Below are positions 1 to 7,764 of a stretch of DNA of 63,383 bases, in pieces. The DNA comes from Mycobacterium sp. IS-1590. Its GTDB lineage: Bacteria; Actinomycetota; Actinomycetes; Mycobacteriales; Mycobacteriaceae. The notes beneath the pieces are model-generated. The model was not told where the DNA came from. It was given only the letters and a program-made list of their open reading frames with translations, and ran no database searches. Each line of letters opens with the position of its first letter. Within the stretch, counting starts at the first letter, position 1. Location: NCBI RefSeq assembly GCF_001500025.1, contig NZ_LQIW01000019.1:1-63383 (forward strand), written 5' to 3'. A program made the position numbers and the translations under genes.

Positions 1-20
1 GGCCGGCCTCCCACGCTTGC

Positions 21-62
21 ACAGATGCCAACTATGTCGCGAGACAGCTGCCCACTATGTCG
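21..62. repeat. Two tandem 19-bp repeats, possible end of an older IS
   Basis: Two near-identical copies of ACAGNTGCCNACTATGTCG lie at 21-39 and 44-62 (17 of 19 bases agree, 23-bp period), with a weaker third trace near 72-79. Tandem transposase-binding repeats like this are typical of the ends of IS21-type elements. No transposase of such an element is in the window, so this may be a remnant or the edge of an element lying to the left. It lies just outside the target duplication of the IS481-type insertion. Confidence 0.4.
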
Positions 63-80
63 TGAAATCAGACACTGCCG

Positions 81-95
81 GGGGCACTTCGTTTT
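81..95. repeat. Left copy of 15-bp target site duplication
   Basis: GGGGCACTTCGTTTT at 81-95 is repeated exactly and in the same orientation at 1455-1469, immediately outside the two ends of the insertion sequence. Fifteen bases is at the long end of the duplications known for IS481-family elements. An exact copy implies a fairly recent, single insertion with no later rearrangement. Confidence 0.85.
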
Positions 96-1454
96 TGTAT
101 TACTGCGGTTGATGCCTGACATTTGGTCTTCGGGTGATGCCTGACAGTATTTCGGCTGATGGTTGACAGTTACTTCGGCTGATCCTTGACACTCCCTGAA
201 TGAGGGAGATGAGCGTGGCTGAGCAGCGGTATCAGGCTGTGTTGGCGGTGATCAGCGATGGGTTGTCGATTTCGCAGGTCGCTTCGAAGGTTGGGGTGTC
301 GCGGCAGACGCTGCACACCTGGTTGGCCCGCTATGAGGCCGAGGGCCTGGAGGGCTTGGTGAATCGGTCGCACCGGCCGGCGTCGTGTCCGCACCAGATG
401 AGCGCGGCGGTGGAGGCGGCGGTGCTGGAGCTGCGCCGGTCGCGCCCGTATTGGGGGCCGCGGCGGTTGGTGTTCGAATTGACCAAACGCCGCATCGCTC
501 CGGTGCCCTCGGAGTCGGCGGTCTATCGCGCGTTGGTGCGTGCCCAAATGATCGATCCCCATCTGCGGGATCGGCGCTCGCGTAAATGGAAGCGTTGGGA
601 GCGCGGCGCCCCGATGGAGCTGTGGCAGATGGATGTTGTCGGGGGTTTTCCGTTGGCTGATGGGACCAGCGCCAAGGCGTTGACCGGGATCGACGACCAT
701 TCCCGAATGTGTGTATCGGCGCGGTTGATGGCCCGCGAACGGACCCGTGCTGTGTGTGATGCGCTGATCGCGGCGTTGGACCGCTACGGGGATCCCGAGC
801 AGATCCTGACCGATAACGGCAAGGTGTTCACCGGCCGGTTCAACCATCCCCCGACCGAGGTGCGTTTCGACGCGATCTGCCGCGAGCGTGGGATCGAGCA
901 CCTGTTGACTCAGCCTCGCAGTCCGACCACTACCGGCAAGATCGAGCGCTTCCACCGAAGCCTAAGAGCCGAGTTCCTCTCCACGGCCCGGCCTTTCACG
1001 TCGCTGAAGACAGCCCAGCAGGCGTTGGATGAGTGGGTTGAGGACTACAACACCAACCGACCGCACCAGTCGCTGAAGATGGACACCCCTGCCCAGCGCT
1101 TCACCGCCGGAGCGCCGCCAGCCTCGGCGTCAACCTCGCAATCGGCTCAAGCCCACCAACGACAGGGCTCAGATTGGGTGTCACGCAGGGTCACCACCAA
1201 CGGGGTGGTCTGCGTGTCATGGCAGCAGGTTTGCATCGGCCAACACTGGGCCGCACAGCGCTGCGATGTCCACGTCGACGGCGACCTTCTCCGGTTCTGG
1301 GTCGGTGATGAACTGGTCAAAACCGCCGCCCGCACCAGTCACGGCGAGGTACGAAACAAGCGGGCCCTACGCAGCAGCGGTCAGGGCTGACACAACACAA
1401 GAGTGTCAAGGATCAACCGACACAGAAACGTCAACCATCAACCGACTCTGAACA
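96..1454 (+). mobile_element. Intact IS481-family insertion sequence, 1359 bp
   Basis: The element is bounded by 5'-TGT and ACA-3' ends, and exact 15-bp direct repeats flank it. The two ends are imperfect inverted repeats over about 25-30 bases sharing CGGTTGATG..TGAC. The motif CGGNTGATNNNTGAC is iterated: four copies inside the left end (106-120, 131-145, 153-167, 176-190) and two inverted copies at the right end (1405-1419, 1430-1444). These probably bind the transposase. It encodes one transposase with an intact DDE triad and lies downstream of the universal stress gene, in a non-coding gap, so no gene is visibly broken. Confidence 0.9.
200..1390 (+). CDS. IS481-family transposase (DDE, rve core)
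   Basis: The 396-residue protein catalyses movement of the surrounding element. Residues 1-60 hold a helix-turn-helix (GLSISQVASKVGVSRQTLHT) that should bind the iterated end motifs. The rve catalytic core follows, with the three acidic residues visible as WQMDVV, LTDNGK and GKIERFHRS. The C-terminal 100 residues (THTP-type tail, NRPHQSL motif) are normal for the family. The ORF is full length with no frameshift, so the element may still be active. The start at 200 could also be the ATG at 209; no strong ribosome-binding site decides between them. Confidence 0.92.
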   Translation: MREMSVAEQRYQAVLAVISDGLSISQVASKVGVSRQTLHTWLARYEAEGLEGLVNRSHRPASCPHQMSAAVEAAVLELRRSRPYWGPRRLVFELTKRRIAPVPSESAVYRALVRAQMIDPHLRDRRSRKWKRWERGAPMELWQMDVVGGFPLADGTSAKALTGIDDHSRMCVSARLMARERTRAVCDALIAALDRYGDPEQILTDNGKVFTGRFNHPPTEVRFDAICRERGIEHLLTQPRSPTTTGKIERFHRSLRAEFLSTARPFTSLKTAQQALDEWVEDYNTNRPHQSLKMDTPAQRFTAGAPPASASTSQSAQAHQRQGSDWVSRRVTTNGVVCVSWQQVCIGQHWAAQRCDVHVDGDLLRFWVGDELVKTAARTSHGEVRNKRALRSSGQG

Positions 1455-1469
1455 GGGGCACTTCGTTTT
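1455..1469. repeat. Right copy of 15-bp target site duplication
   Basis: GGGGCACTTCGTTTT, identical to 81-95, directly follows the ACA end of the insertion sequence. The stretch from here to 1643 contains no convincing gene and is the 3' flank of the universal stress protein gene. Confidence 0.85.
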
Positions 1470-1643
1470 CGCAGGTCAGACCAGCCAAGTCGCGCCGATC
1501 CGCAACGTGCTGGCGTTCACGTGCCACACGGCATTGCGCGACCGCCTCCCGCACCACCGTGCGCTCGGCGGGTGTGTCGTTCACGACCGCTGGTGAACCG
1601 GAGAATCCCGTCGTGGCGCGCGCAATCGGGCCTCGCCTGCGCG

Positions 1644-2528
1644 TCACCGACCCGGACGGCACACCATGACCGGAACGGTGGCGTGCTGCAACAGGTTCAC
1701 CGCAGTCGAACCCAGGATGGCGCTGGTGAGCGCGGCCTTCCCGTGACTTCCGACCACCAGCAGCTGCGCGCCGTCGGCGTGACACCGATCCATCAGTGCC
1801 GCAGCCGGTTTCGCGTTTTCGACGAAACACGATGCGGAAACCTGCGGGTAGCGTTGGTTGTACGCGTCGACGTCGTTCGTCAGCTGCGCCCATTCCGCCG
1901 TCTCCAACGCATCCCAGTCGATCAGGAGGGGCAGTCGCGTGGCCACCGCGCGCAGCGGCGACGACCACGACCGTACGGCCGCCAACTTCGCGTTGAACCG
2001 CTGGGTGAAAGCGAATGCGTTCTCCAGAGCCTCCAGAGACGACGGTGTCCCGTCCACCCCGACGACCACCGGATCATCGGTCGGCACGACATTGGGCCCG
2101 CGCCAGGCAACAACGGGGCAGTCGGCACGCGTGGCGACCGCCAGCGTCGTCGATCCCAGCAGAAGCGCACCCGCGGGGGTGACTTCATCGTTTCCCACGA
2201 CGATCATCCGTGCGGTCTTGCCCAGTTCCACCACCACCTCGATGACCGGAACATCGGTGGACAGGGTCGTCACCTCGAGGTCGTTGTGCTGCGAGCGCAC
2301 GACCTGCTCCGCGTGGCGCAGAATTGCGTCGGCACTATCGCGCTGGTGCGCGAGGACGGCCGCTCGCATCGCGGCGACGGTGTCCGTCACGTTGTGCCCG
2401 ATGGCCGGCAGCGCGTGCACGATGTGCAAGGACGTTTCGTACTTCGATGCCACCGCAGCCGCCCATCGCGCCGCGTTGACCGCGGCATCGCTGCCGTCCA
2501 CGCCGACTACAACCGCACCTGTCCGCAT
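1644..2528 (-). CDS. Universal stress protein, two tandem UspA domains
   Basis: The protein has about 294 residues and two UspA domains, the usual size of double-domain mycobacterial USPs. The first begins GAVVVGVDGSDAAVNAARWA and ends VVGNDEVTPAG..LLGSTTLAVATRADCPVVA; the second begins DPVVVGVDGTPSSLEAL and ends VVGSHGKAALTSAILGSTAV..VPVMV. Both carry the G-2X-G-9X-G(S/T) type ATP-binding pattern. The ATG at 2528 is chosen because AGGAG lies about five bases upstream; an ATG at 2543 lacks one. In mycobacteria such proteins bind ATP or cAMP and are often induced by hypoxia or dormancy. No clear DosR box was seen upstream. It is a single gene with an IS inserted downstream. Confidence 0.92.
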   Translation of the reverse strand: MRTGAVVVGVDGSDAAVNAARWAAAVASKYETSLHIVHALPAIGHNVTDTVAAMRAAVLAHQRDSADAILRHAEQVVRSQHNDLEVTTLSTDVPVIEVVVELGKTARMIVVGNDEVTPAGALLLGSTTLAVATRADCPVVAWRGPNVVPTDDPVVVGVDGTPSSLEALENAFAFTQRFNAKLAAVRSWSSPLRAVATRLPLLIDWDALETAEWAQLTNDVDAYNQRYPQVSASCFVENAKPAAALMDRCHADGAQLLVVGSHGKAALTSAILGSTAVNLLQHATVPVMVCRPGR

Positions 2529-2655
2529 CGTGACTCCTGCCATCGCCCTCGCGGTTCGTTCGCTCCTGAGGTGATGATGACCCGAGCTCCATGCGCGGGC
2601 GTAGAGGCGAAAGTCACCGGATCCGGGTGGGCAGCCCGGTCCTATCGCGTGCGGT

Positions 2656-3345
2656 TCAGATTCCGCTGCGCGTCTCGATGACGCGCTGCGCGACGTCTGC
2701 GAGCTTGACGTTGCTGTCCTGTGAGAGCTGCTTGAGCATCTCGAACGCCCGCACCTCGTCGACGCCGTAGCGCTCCATGATGATGCCCTTGGCCTGACCG
2801 ATGCGATCTCTGGTGGCCATCGCCGACTTCAGCTGTTCACCTTCCCGGCTGGCCAGAATCGCCGCCGCGGCGTGTGCGGCCAGAACGGTGCCGATGACCT
2901 CGTCGTCGGCGGCGAAGGCGCGAGGTTTGAAGCTGAACATGTTCAGCGCCCCCGCAGTGCGTTCAGCGGTGTACAGCTTGATCGACAGACCGCTGAGCAC
3001 GCCGTGTTCGACCGCGGCGGCCGAATACAGCGGCCAGCGGTCCTCCGTACGGAAGTCATCGGTCCGCAGAATCAATTCGTCCAGCGCGGCCTCCACGCAG
3101 GGGCCTTCGCCGAACTGCATCTGGATTTCGTCAAGCGTGTGCGGCAACTGCGACGTGCCGGCGAGTGACTCGAACTTCCCTGCCCTGCCGATCAGAAGCA
3201 CACCCACGGTGTCGGCCCCGGGCAGCAGGTCACGGGCGGTTTCAGTGACATCGTCGAGCACCTCGTTGACCGTGCGCGGCGCGGCGGAGGCGCGGGCCAG
3301 TTCGGCCATCCGCTCGGCCAGGTCGTGTGTGCGGGGCGCGGTCAT
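2656..3345 (-). CDS. GAF-ANTAR transcription antitermination regulator
   Basis: The 229-residue cytoplasmic regulator has an N-terminal GAF sensor (about 25-160, with FGEGPCVEAA and EHGVLSGLS) and a C-terminal ANTAR RNA-binding domain (about 168-226, with ATRDRIGQAKGIIMERYGV and AFEMLKQLSQ). ANTAR proteins bind paired hairpins in nascent RNA and prevent termination. GAF-ANTAR proteins are numerous in actinobacteria and usually lack the response-regulator receiver. No target hairpin pair was identified nearby. It is transcribed away from the thiolase operon, with a 200-bp gap between them. The ligand is unknown. Confidence 0.9.
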   Translation of the reverse strand: MTAPRTHDLAERMAELARASAAPRTVNEVLDDVTETARDLLPGADTVGVLLIGRAGKFESLAGTSQLPHTLDEIQMQFGEGPCVEAALDELILRTDDFRTEDRWPLYSAAAVEHGVLSGLSIKLYTAERTAGALNMFSFKPRAFAADDEVIGTVLAAHAAAAILASREGEQLKSAMATRDRIGQAKGIIMERYGVDEVRAFEMLKQLSQDSNVKLADVAQRVIETRSGI

Positions 3346-3430
3346 GCATTGAAGTCTTCCCTTTCGGCCCGCTGGCTACACGATTGTTTGCGGTGCCGGC
3401 CAGTGGGCACGTGAGGGTCAAGCTCGGGAG

Positions 3431-3442
3431 ACGGTCGACCGT
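3431..3442. promoter_or_regulatory. 12-bp perfect palindrome, possible operator
   Basis: ACGGTCGACCGT is an exact palindrome in the 200-bp gap between the GAF-ANTAR gene and the thiolase-like gene, about 90 bases upstream of the inferred thiolase promoter. It could be an operator for the HxlR-type regulator at the end of that operon or for another factor. In GC-rich DNA a 12-bp palindrome can also arise by chance. Confidence 0.3.
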
Positions 3443-3532
3443 TTCTCGTGCCGAGGTCTCGTCGGTTCAGACAACAGCCGACGGGGCCGCCCTTGTTCGA
3501 GCACCCGCCGCGGGTAACTCTCTTAGTTGTAG

Positions 3533-3538
3533 TAGCGT
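3533..3538 (+). promoter_or_regulatory. Inferred leaderless -10 box of thiolase operon
   Basis: TAGCGT (TANNNT) ends seven bases before the GTG at 3546, and no Shine-Dalgarno sequence is present. This is the arrangement of mycobacterial leaderless genes, where the start codon is also the transcription start. It supports GTG 3546 over longer upstream reading. Confidence 0.55.
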
Positions 3539-3545
3539 CACCGAT

Positions 3546-4760
3546 GTGCGTCTAACCGATGTCTGGATCCTCGGTGGTCATCAGAGCGATTTCGCCAGGA
3601 ACCTCACGCGCGAAGGTCGGGACTTCGCCGATCTGACCAGCGACGTTGTCGAGTCGACGCTGTCGGCCGCCAAAGTCGACGCCCGCGATATCGAGGTGGT
3701 GCACGTCGGCAACGCGTTCGGCGAACTGTTCGCCTTCCAGGGGCACCTGGGGGCGATGCCCGCCTCGGTGCACGACGGATTGTGGGGCAAGCCGGCCGCA
3801 CGGCACGAAGCCGCGTGCGCGTCGGGCAGTGTCGCGACGCTGTCGGCCATCGCAGACCTGCGGTCGGGGGCCTACCGGTCGGCCCTGGTGCTCGGTGTCG
3901 AGCTGGAGAAGACGGTCCCGGGTGACACCGGCTCGCGACATCTCGGTGCCGCCGCCTGGACCGGGCACGAAGGCACCGAGGCGACGTTCATGTGGCCTCA
4001 CATGTTCGATCGGGTGGCCGCCGAATACGACCGGCGCTACGGCATCGACGAAACCCACCTGCGCGCCATTGCGGCGTTGAACTTCGCCAATGCCCGCGCG
4101 AACCCCAACGCGCAGACCCGCGCATGGTCAGTGCCCGATCCCCTGACCGACGACGACGCCACCAACCCGGTCGTGGAGGGCCGGTTACGCCGCTTCGACT
4201 GCAGCCAGTTGACCGACGGCGGCGCAGGCGTCGTGCTCGCCACCGACGACTTCCTGCGCGAGCACCCGGACCTGCGGCCGCTGGCCCGCATCGCCGGGTG
4301 GGGCCACCGGACGGTCGGATTGGGGCTGCAGCAGAAACTCGAGCACGCCGCCGGCGACCCGTACGTGCTGCCGCATGTGCGGGGTGCGGTGCTCGACGCC
4401 TTCGGTCGAGCCGGTGTCACGCTCGACGACGTCGACGGGTTCGAGGTCCACGACTGCTTCACCCCCAGCGAGTACCTCGCGATCGATCACCTCGGCCTCA
4501 CCGGGCCCGGCGAATCGTGGAAGGCCATCGAGAACGGCGAGATCGAGATCGGCGGTCGGCTGCCGATCAACCCCAGCGGTGGCCTGATCGGTGGCGGACA
4601 TCCGGTCGGCGCCTCGGGCGTGCGGATGCTGCTGGACGCGGCCAAGCAGGTCAGTGGCGGCGCAGGTGGCTACCAGGTCGAGGGTGCAACGACGTTCGGC
4701 ACCTTGAACTTCGGCGGCAGCACCGCCACGACCATCAGTTTCATCGTCGGGAAGGCATGA
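3546..4760 (+). CDS. Thiolase-family acyl-CoA acetyltransferase
   Basis: The protein has about 404 residues, the normal thiolase length. Starting at GTG 3546 gives VRLTDVWILGGHQSDFAR, which matches the family's first strand; the open frame upstream has no thiolase character. The nucleophile cysteine is in EAACASGSVAT. The conserved His is in HDCFTPSEY, and the late GGGHPVGASG loop resembles SCP2-type thiolases, with no second catalytic Cys obvious before it. It should cleave or form beta-ketoacyl-CoA. Its stop lies one base before the ATG of a carotenoid oxygenase, so the two are co-transcribed and may act on one substrate, such as the side chain of a cleaved isoprenoid or phenylpropanoid. 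Confidence 0.85.
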   Translation: MRLTDVWILGGHQSDFARNLTREGRDFADLTSDVVESTLSAAKVDARDIEVVHVGNAFGELFAFQGHLGAMPASVHDGLWGKPAARHEAACASGSVATLSAIADLRSGAYRSALVLGVELEKTVPGDTGSRHLGAAAWTGHEGTEATFMWPHMFDRVAAEYDRRYGIDETHLRAIAALNFANARANPNAQTRAWSVPDPLTDDDATNPVVEGRLRRFDCSQLTDGGAGVVLATDDFLREHPDLRPLARIAGWGHRTVGLGLQQKLEHAAGDPYVLPHVRGAVLDAFGRAGVTLDDVDGFEVHDCFTPSEYLAIDHLGLTGPGESWKAIENGEIEIGGRLPINPSGGLIGGGHPVGASGVRMLLDAAKQVSGGAGGYQVEGATTFGTLNFGGSTATTISFIVGKA

Positions 4761-4761
4761 A

Positions 4762-6288
4762 ATGGATGGCGCGAATGTGGAGATCGTCGGCAAGTACCTC
4801 TCGACCCTTCCGGACGACGACGACCACCCGTACCGCACTGGGCCGTGGCGGCCACAGCACACCGAGTGGAATGCCGACGACCTCGCGGTGGTCGAGGGTG
4901 AGATCCCGACCGACCTCGACGGTGTCTACCTGCGCAACACGGAGAACCCGCTTCATCCGGCGCTGAAGTTCTATCACCCCTTCGACGGGGACGGCATGGT
5001 GCACGTCGTCGGGTTCAGAGACGGAAAGGCGTTCTACCGCAACCGCTTTGTCCGCACCGACGGACTGCTCGCCGAGAATGACGCCGGCGGACCGCTGTGG
5101 CCCGGGCTGGCCGAGCCGATTCAACTGGCCAAAAGCGACTATGGCTGGGGCGCACGGACTTTGATGAAGGACGCATCGAGCACCGACGTCGTCGTCCATC
5201 GCGGTGTGGCACTCACCAGCCACTATCAGTGCGGCGATCTCTACCGCATCGACCCGTTCACCGGTGACACGCTGGGCAAGGAGGACTGGCACGGCCGGTT
5301 CCCCGACGACTGGGGCGTGTCGGCACACCCGAAGGTCGACGATCGCACCGGCGAGCTGCTGTTCTTCTCCTACAGCAAGCAGGACCCGTACATGCGCTAC
5401 GGCGTCGTCGACGATGAGAACAGCCTCGTCCACCTCACCGATATCCCGCTGCCCGGCCCGCGGCTGCCCCACGACATGGCGTTCACCGAGAACTACGCGA
5501 TCCTCAACGACTTCCCGATGTTCTGGGATCCGAAATTGCTCGAAGCCGACATCCACTTCCCAGGGTTCCACCCGGACATGCCGTCGCGGTTCGCCGTGAT
5601 CCCCCGCCGCGGTGGGCCCTCCGACATCCGGTGGTTCGAGGCGGATCCGACGTTCGTGCTGCACTTCACCAACGCGTACGAAGACGGAGACGAGATCGTC
5701 CTCGACGGCTTCTTCGAAGGCGACCCGTCCCCGGTAGACACGGGGGCCGGTAACCGTTGGCAGCGAGCCTTCCGGTTCCTGGCGCTCGACCGGCTGCAGA
5801 CCCGGCTGCACCGCTGGCGGTTCAACCTGCTCACCGGGCAGACCACCGAGGAGCAATTGACCGACACCATCACCGAGTTCGGCATGATCAACAGCGGTTA
5901 CGCCGGTCTCCCTTACCGCTACACGTACGCGGCGACCGGTAAGCCGGGTTGGTTCCTGTTCGACGGTTTGGTCAAACACGACCTGCACACCGGCGCCGAG
6001 CAGCGGTTCAGCTTCCCCGACGGGGTGTATGGCAGCGAGACCGCCATGGCGGCACGTCCGGGGGCCACTGCCGAGGACGACGGATACCTCGTCACGCTCA
6101 CGACCGACATGGGCGCCGACGCCTCATACTGCCTGGTGTTCGACGCGGCCAGGGTCGACGACGGGCCGGTGTGCAAACTCGCACTGCCGGAACGGATCTC
6201 CAGCGGGACGCACTCGACGTGGGCTCCGGGATCGGAGCTGCGACGGTGGCGGGAGACCGATTCAGCAGCCGAGGCCGTCGGCCTGTAG
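4762..6288 (+). CDS. Carotenoid/stilbene cleavage oxygenase
   Basis: The 508-residue protein belongs to the carotenoid cleavage dioxygenase (RPE65-like) family, which splits C=C bonds with a non-haem iron held by four histidines. Typical segments are LDGVYLRNTENPL, FHPFDGDGMVH-like (YHPFDGDGMVHVV), SAHPKVD, LPHDMAFTENYAIL, VLHFTNAYEDGDEIVLDG, and GTHSTWAP near the C terminus; the His residues in these are the probable iron ligands. No signal peptide or membrane segment is seen. The gene sits between a thiolase-like gene (1-bp gap) and a regulator gene (12-bp gap). The substrate could be a carotenoid, apocarotenoid or stilbene-like phenylpropanoid; sequence alone does not decide. Confidence 0.9.
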   Translation: MDGANVEIVGKYLSTLPDDDDHPYRTGPWRPQHTEWNADDLAVVEGEIPTDLDGVYLRNTENPLHPALKFYHPFDGDGMVHVVGFRDGKAFYRNRFVRTDGLLAENDAGGPLWPGLAEPIQLAKSDYGWGARTLMKDASSTDVVVHRGVALTSHYQCGDLYRIDPFTGDTLGKEDWHGRFPDDWGVSAHPKVDDRTGELLFFSYSKQDPYMRYGVVDDENSLVHLTDIPLPGPRLPHDMAFTENYAILNDFPMFWDPKLLEADIHFPGFHPDMPSRFAVIPRRGGPSDIRWFEADPTFVLHFTNAYEDGDEIVLDGFFEGDPSPVDTGAGNRWQRAFRFLALDRLQTRLHRWRFNLLTGQTTEEQLTDTITEFGMINSGYAGLPYRYTYAATGKPGWFLFDGLVKHDLHTGAEQRFSFPDGVYGSETAMAARPGATAEDDGYLVTLTTDMGADASYCLVFDAARVDDGPVCKLALPERISSGTHSTWAPGSELRRWRETDSAAEAVGL

Positions 6289-6300
6289 GCCCCCGAGCCC

Positions 6301-7206
6301 GTGTCCGAGCCGAACGCCGTCGCCCGCATGCTCGGGTTGCTCGGCGACGAATGGACGCTGCTGGTCATGCAGCAGTCGCTGCTGGGGGCCACCCGGTTCG
6401 GTGACTTCAAGTCACGCCTGCCGATCTCCAACTCCGTGCTGACGGCACGGCTTCGGATGCTGACGGATGCGGGGCTGCTCGAGCGTCGTCAATACCAGGA
6501 CCGGCCAATGCGTTTCGAGTACATCGGCACGCCGCGCGGCCGGTCGCTGTGGCCGGTGTTGTTGTCGATCTGGGAGTGGGAGCGCCGCTGGGTCCCCGAC
6601 CACGTTGAGCCATTGCCCGCCATGCGCCATGCCGCATGTGGTGCCGATTTCACCCCGATGGTGACGTGCCGTTCGTGCGGCGAGAGTGCAGGCGACAAAG
6701 ACGTTGTGCCTCAGTGGGGCCCGAGCGGATCGTGGGAGCGGTCGGTGCCGTCGGCGGCCTCGACGCGCAGGCGCTCGGAGGCCGATCAGCACGCCGCGGC
6801 CGGCCTGTTTCCGCAAACGATGAGCGTCATGGGGAACCGCTGGGGTTTCGCGCTGCTGGTGGCGGCATTCGTCGGCGTCCGGCGGTTCACCGACTTCCAA
6901 ACCCAACTCGGCGCGCCGCCCGGGTCGATCGCCGACCGGCTGGCCATCTTCACCGCCAACGACGTGTTGGTCGACGCCGACAGTCGGTATGAGCTGACCG
7001 AGAAGGGCCGTGCGCTGTTCCCGGTCTTGATCTCCGCTCTGCAGTGGGCGCAACGCTGGTTCGCAGACCCCGACGGACCGGCCGTCCTGTTGACCCACAC
7101 CCCCTGCGGGGGGCCTTTCACCGCCGTCCTCGCGTGCGACCGGTGCGGCCGACCGCTGGCCGGCGCGGATGTCTCGACGGCGCAAAATTCTTCGAAAAAT
7201 TTCTAG
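6301..7206 (+). CDS. Tandem-HxlR winged-helix transcription regulator
   Basis: The protein has 301 residues, about double the normal HxlR length. The first HxlR domain spans roughly 8-100 (MLGLLGDEWTLLVMQQSLLG, FGDFKSRLPISNSVLTARLR). The second spans roughly 170-265 (SVMGNRWGFALLVAAFVGVR, FTDFQTQLGAPPGSIADRL). Each is followed by a small Cys pair (MVTCRSCGE; VLACDRCGRP) that may hold a metal. The GTG start lies 12 bases after the carotenoid oxygenase, so it probably autoregulates this operon. Its stop codon lies inside the CIRCE operator of the next gene. HxlR proteins often sense reactive electrophiles or aldehydes, which would suit the product of a dioxygenase, but this is inference. Confidence 0.85.
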   Translation: MSEPNAVARMLGLLGDEWTLLVMQQSLLGATRFGDFKSRLPISNSVLTARLRMLTDAGLLERRQYQDRPMRFEYIGTPRGRSLWPVLLSIWEWERRWVPDHVEPLPAMRHAACGADFTPMVTCRSCGESAGDKDVVPQWGPSGSWERSVPSAASTRRRSEADQHAAAGLFPQTMSVMGNRWGFALLVAAFVGVRRFTDFQTQLGAPPGSIADRLAIFTANDVLVDADSRYELTEKGRALFPVLISALQWAQRWFADPDGPAVLLTHTPCGGPFTAVLACDRCGRPLAGADVSTAQNSSKNF

Positions 7207-7229
7207 CACTCTCTGGTGGTGAGTGCTAA
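7203..7229. promoter_or_regulatory. CIRCE element (HrcA operator)
   Basis: CTAGCACTC (7203-7211), nine bases, then GAGTGCTAA (7221-7229): only the first base differs from the consensus TTAGCACTC-N9-GAGTGCTAA. HrcA, the heat-shock repressor that normally controls groES/groEL, binds this inverted repeat. It lies 75 bp upstream of an Hsp20 gene and overlaps the TAG stop of the preceding regulator gene. Confidence 0.92.
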
Positions 7230-7303
7230 ACTTGCAGGTGCGCACAGTAATTTGGCTGCCCGCCAGGGTGGCGGGCTCTGAGTGGCATAGGAGGTGGATT
7301 GCT

Positions 7304-7753
7304 GTGCTTCGCTTTGATCCGTTCACTGAACTTGATGCTCTGACCCGGGGCCTGCTGACGAACCAGACCGGATCAAATCGTTCCCCCCGGTTCATGCCGA
7401 TGGACCTGTGCAAGGTCGACGACCACTACCTGCTGACCGCCGATCTGCCCGGCGTGGATCCCGGCTCGGTGGATGTCAACGTCGACAACGGCACCCTGAC
7501 CATCTCCGCACACCGCACGGCCCGCTCCGACGAAGGTGTGCAGTGGCTGGCCAACGAGCGATTCTTCGGCACCTACCGCAGGCAGCTGAGCCTGGGTGAA
7601 GGCATTGATGCGACGAAGATCTCGGCGACCTACGAGAACGGCGTGCTGTCCGTGACCATCCCGATGGCCGAACGCGCCAAGCCGCGCAAGATCGACGTCG
7701 CCCACGGCGGCGACCAGAAGTCGATCGAGACAACCACCGTCGAAGCCGGGTAA
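7304..7753 (+). CDS. Hsp20 / alpha-crystallin small heat-shock protein
   Basis: The chaperone has about 149 residues and holds unfolding proteins without ATP. The GTG at 7304 is chosen because AGGAGG lies seven to eight bases upstream; the protein then begins VLRFDPFTELDAL, a normal Hsp20 N terminus. The alpha-crystallin domain spans about 35-130, with DLPGVDPGSVDVNVDNGTL and the terminal strand ENGVLSVTIPMAE. The CIRCE box upstream predicts HrcA repression and heat induction, in contrast to HspR control described for the M. tuberculosis Acr2 gene. A strong hairpin follows the stop. Confidence 0.93.
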   Translation: MLRFDPFTELDALTRGLLTNQTGSNRSPRFMPMDLCKVDDHYLLTADLPGVDPGSVDVNVDNGTLTISAHRTARSDEGVQWLANERFFGTYRRQLSLGEGIDATKISATYENGVLSVTIPMAERAKPRKIDVAHGGDQKSIETTTVEAG

Positions 7754-7764
7754 CCGCGCCTAGT

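Noticed and set aside
2529..2655. Possible DosR box upstream of the universal stress protein
   Set aside because: Only a weak GTGACTTTCGCC-like half is visible; it does not match the palindromic DosR consensus well enough.
1438..2681. Long open frames on either strand overlapping the universal stress protein gene
   Set aside because: Their translations are Arg/Ser-rich shadows typical of high-GC DNA with no domain, while the USP frame has two complete domains.
3327..3545. In-frame upstream extension of the thiolase-like gene
   Set aside because: The 73 extra residues have no thiolase character and include the palindrome and promoter-like bases; GTG 3546 with a -10 box seven bases upstream is better.
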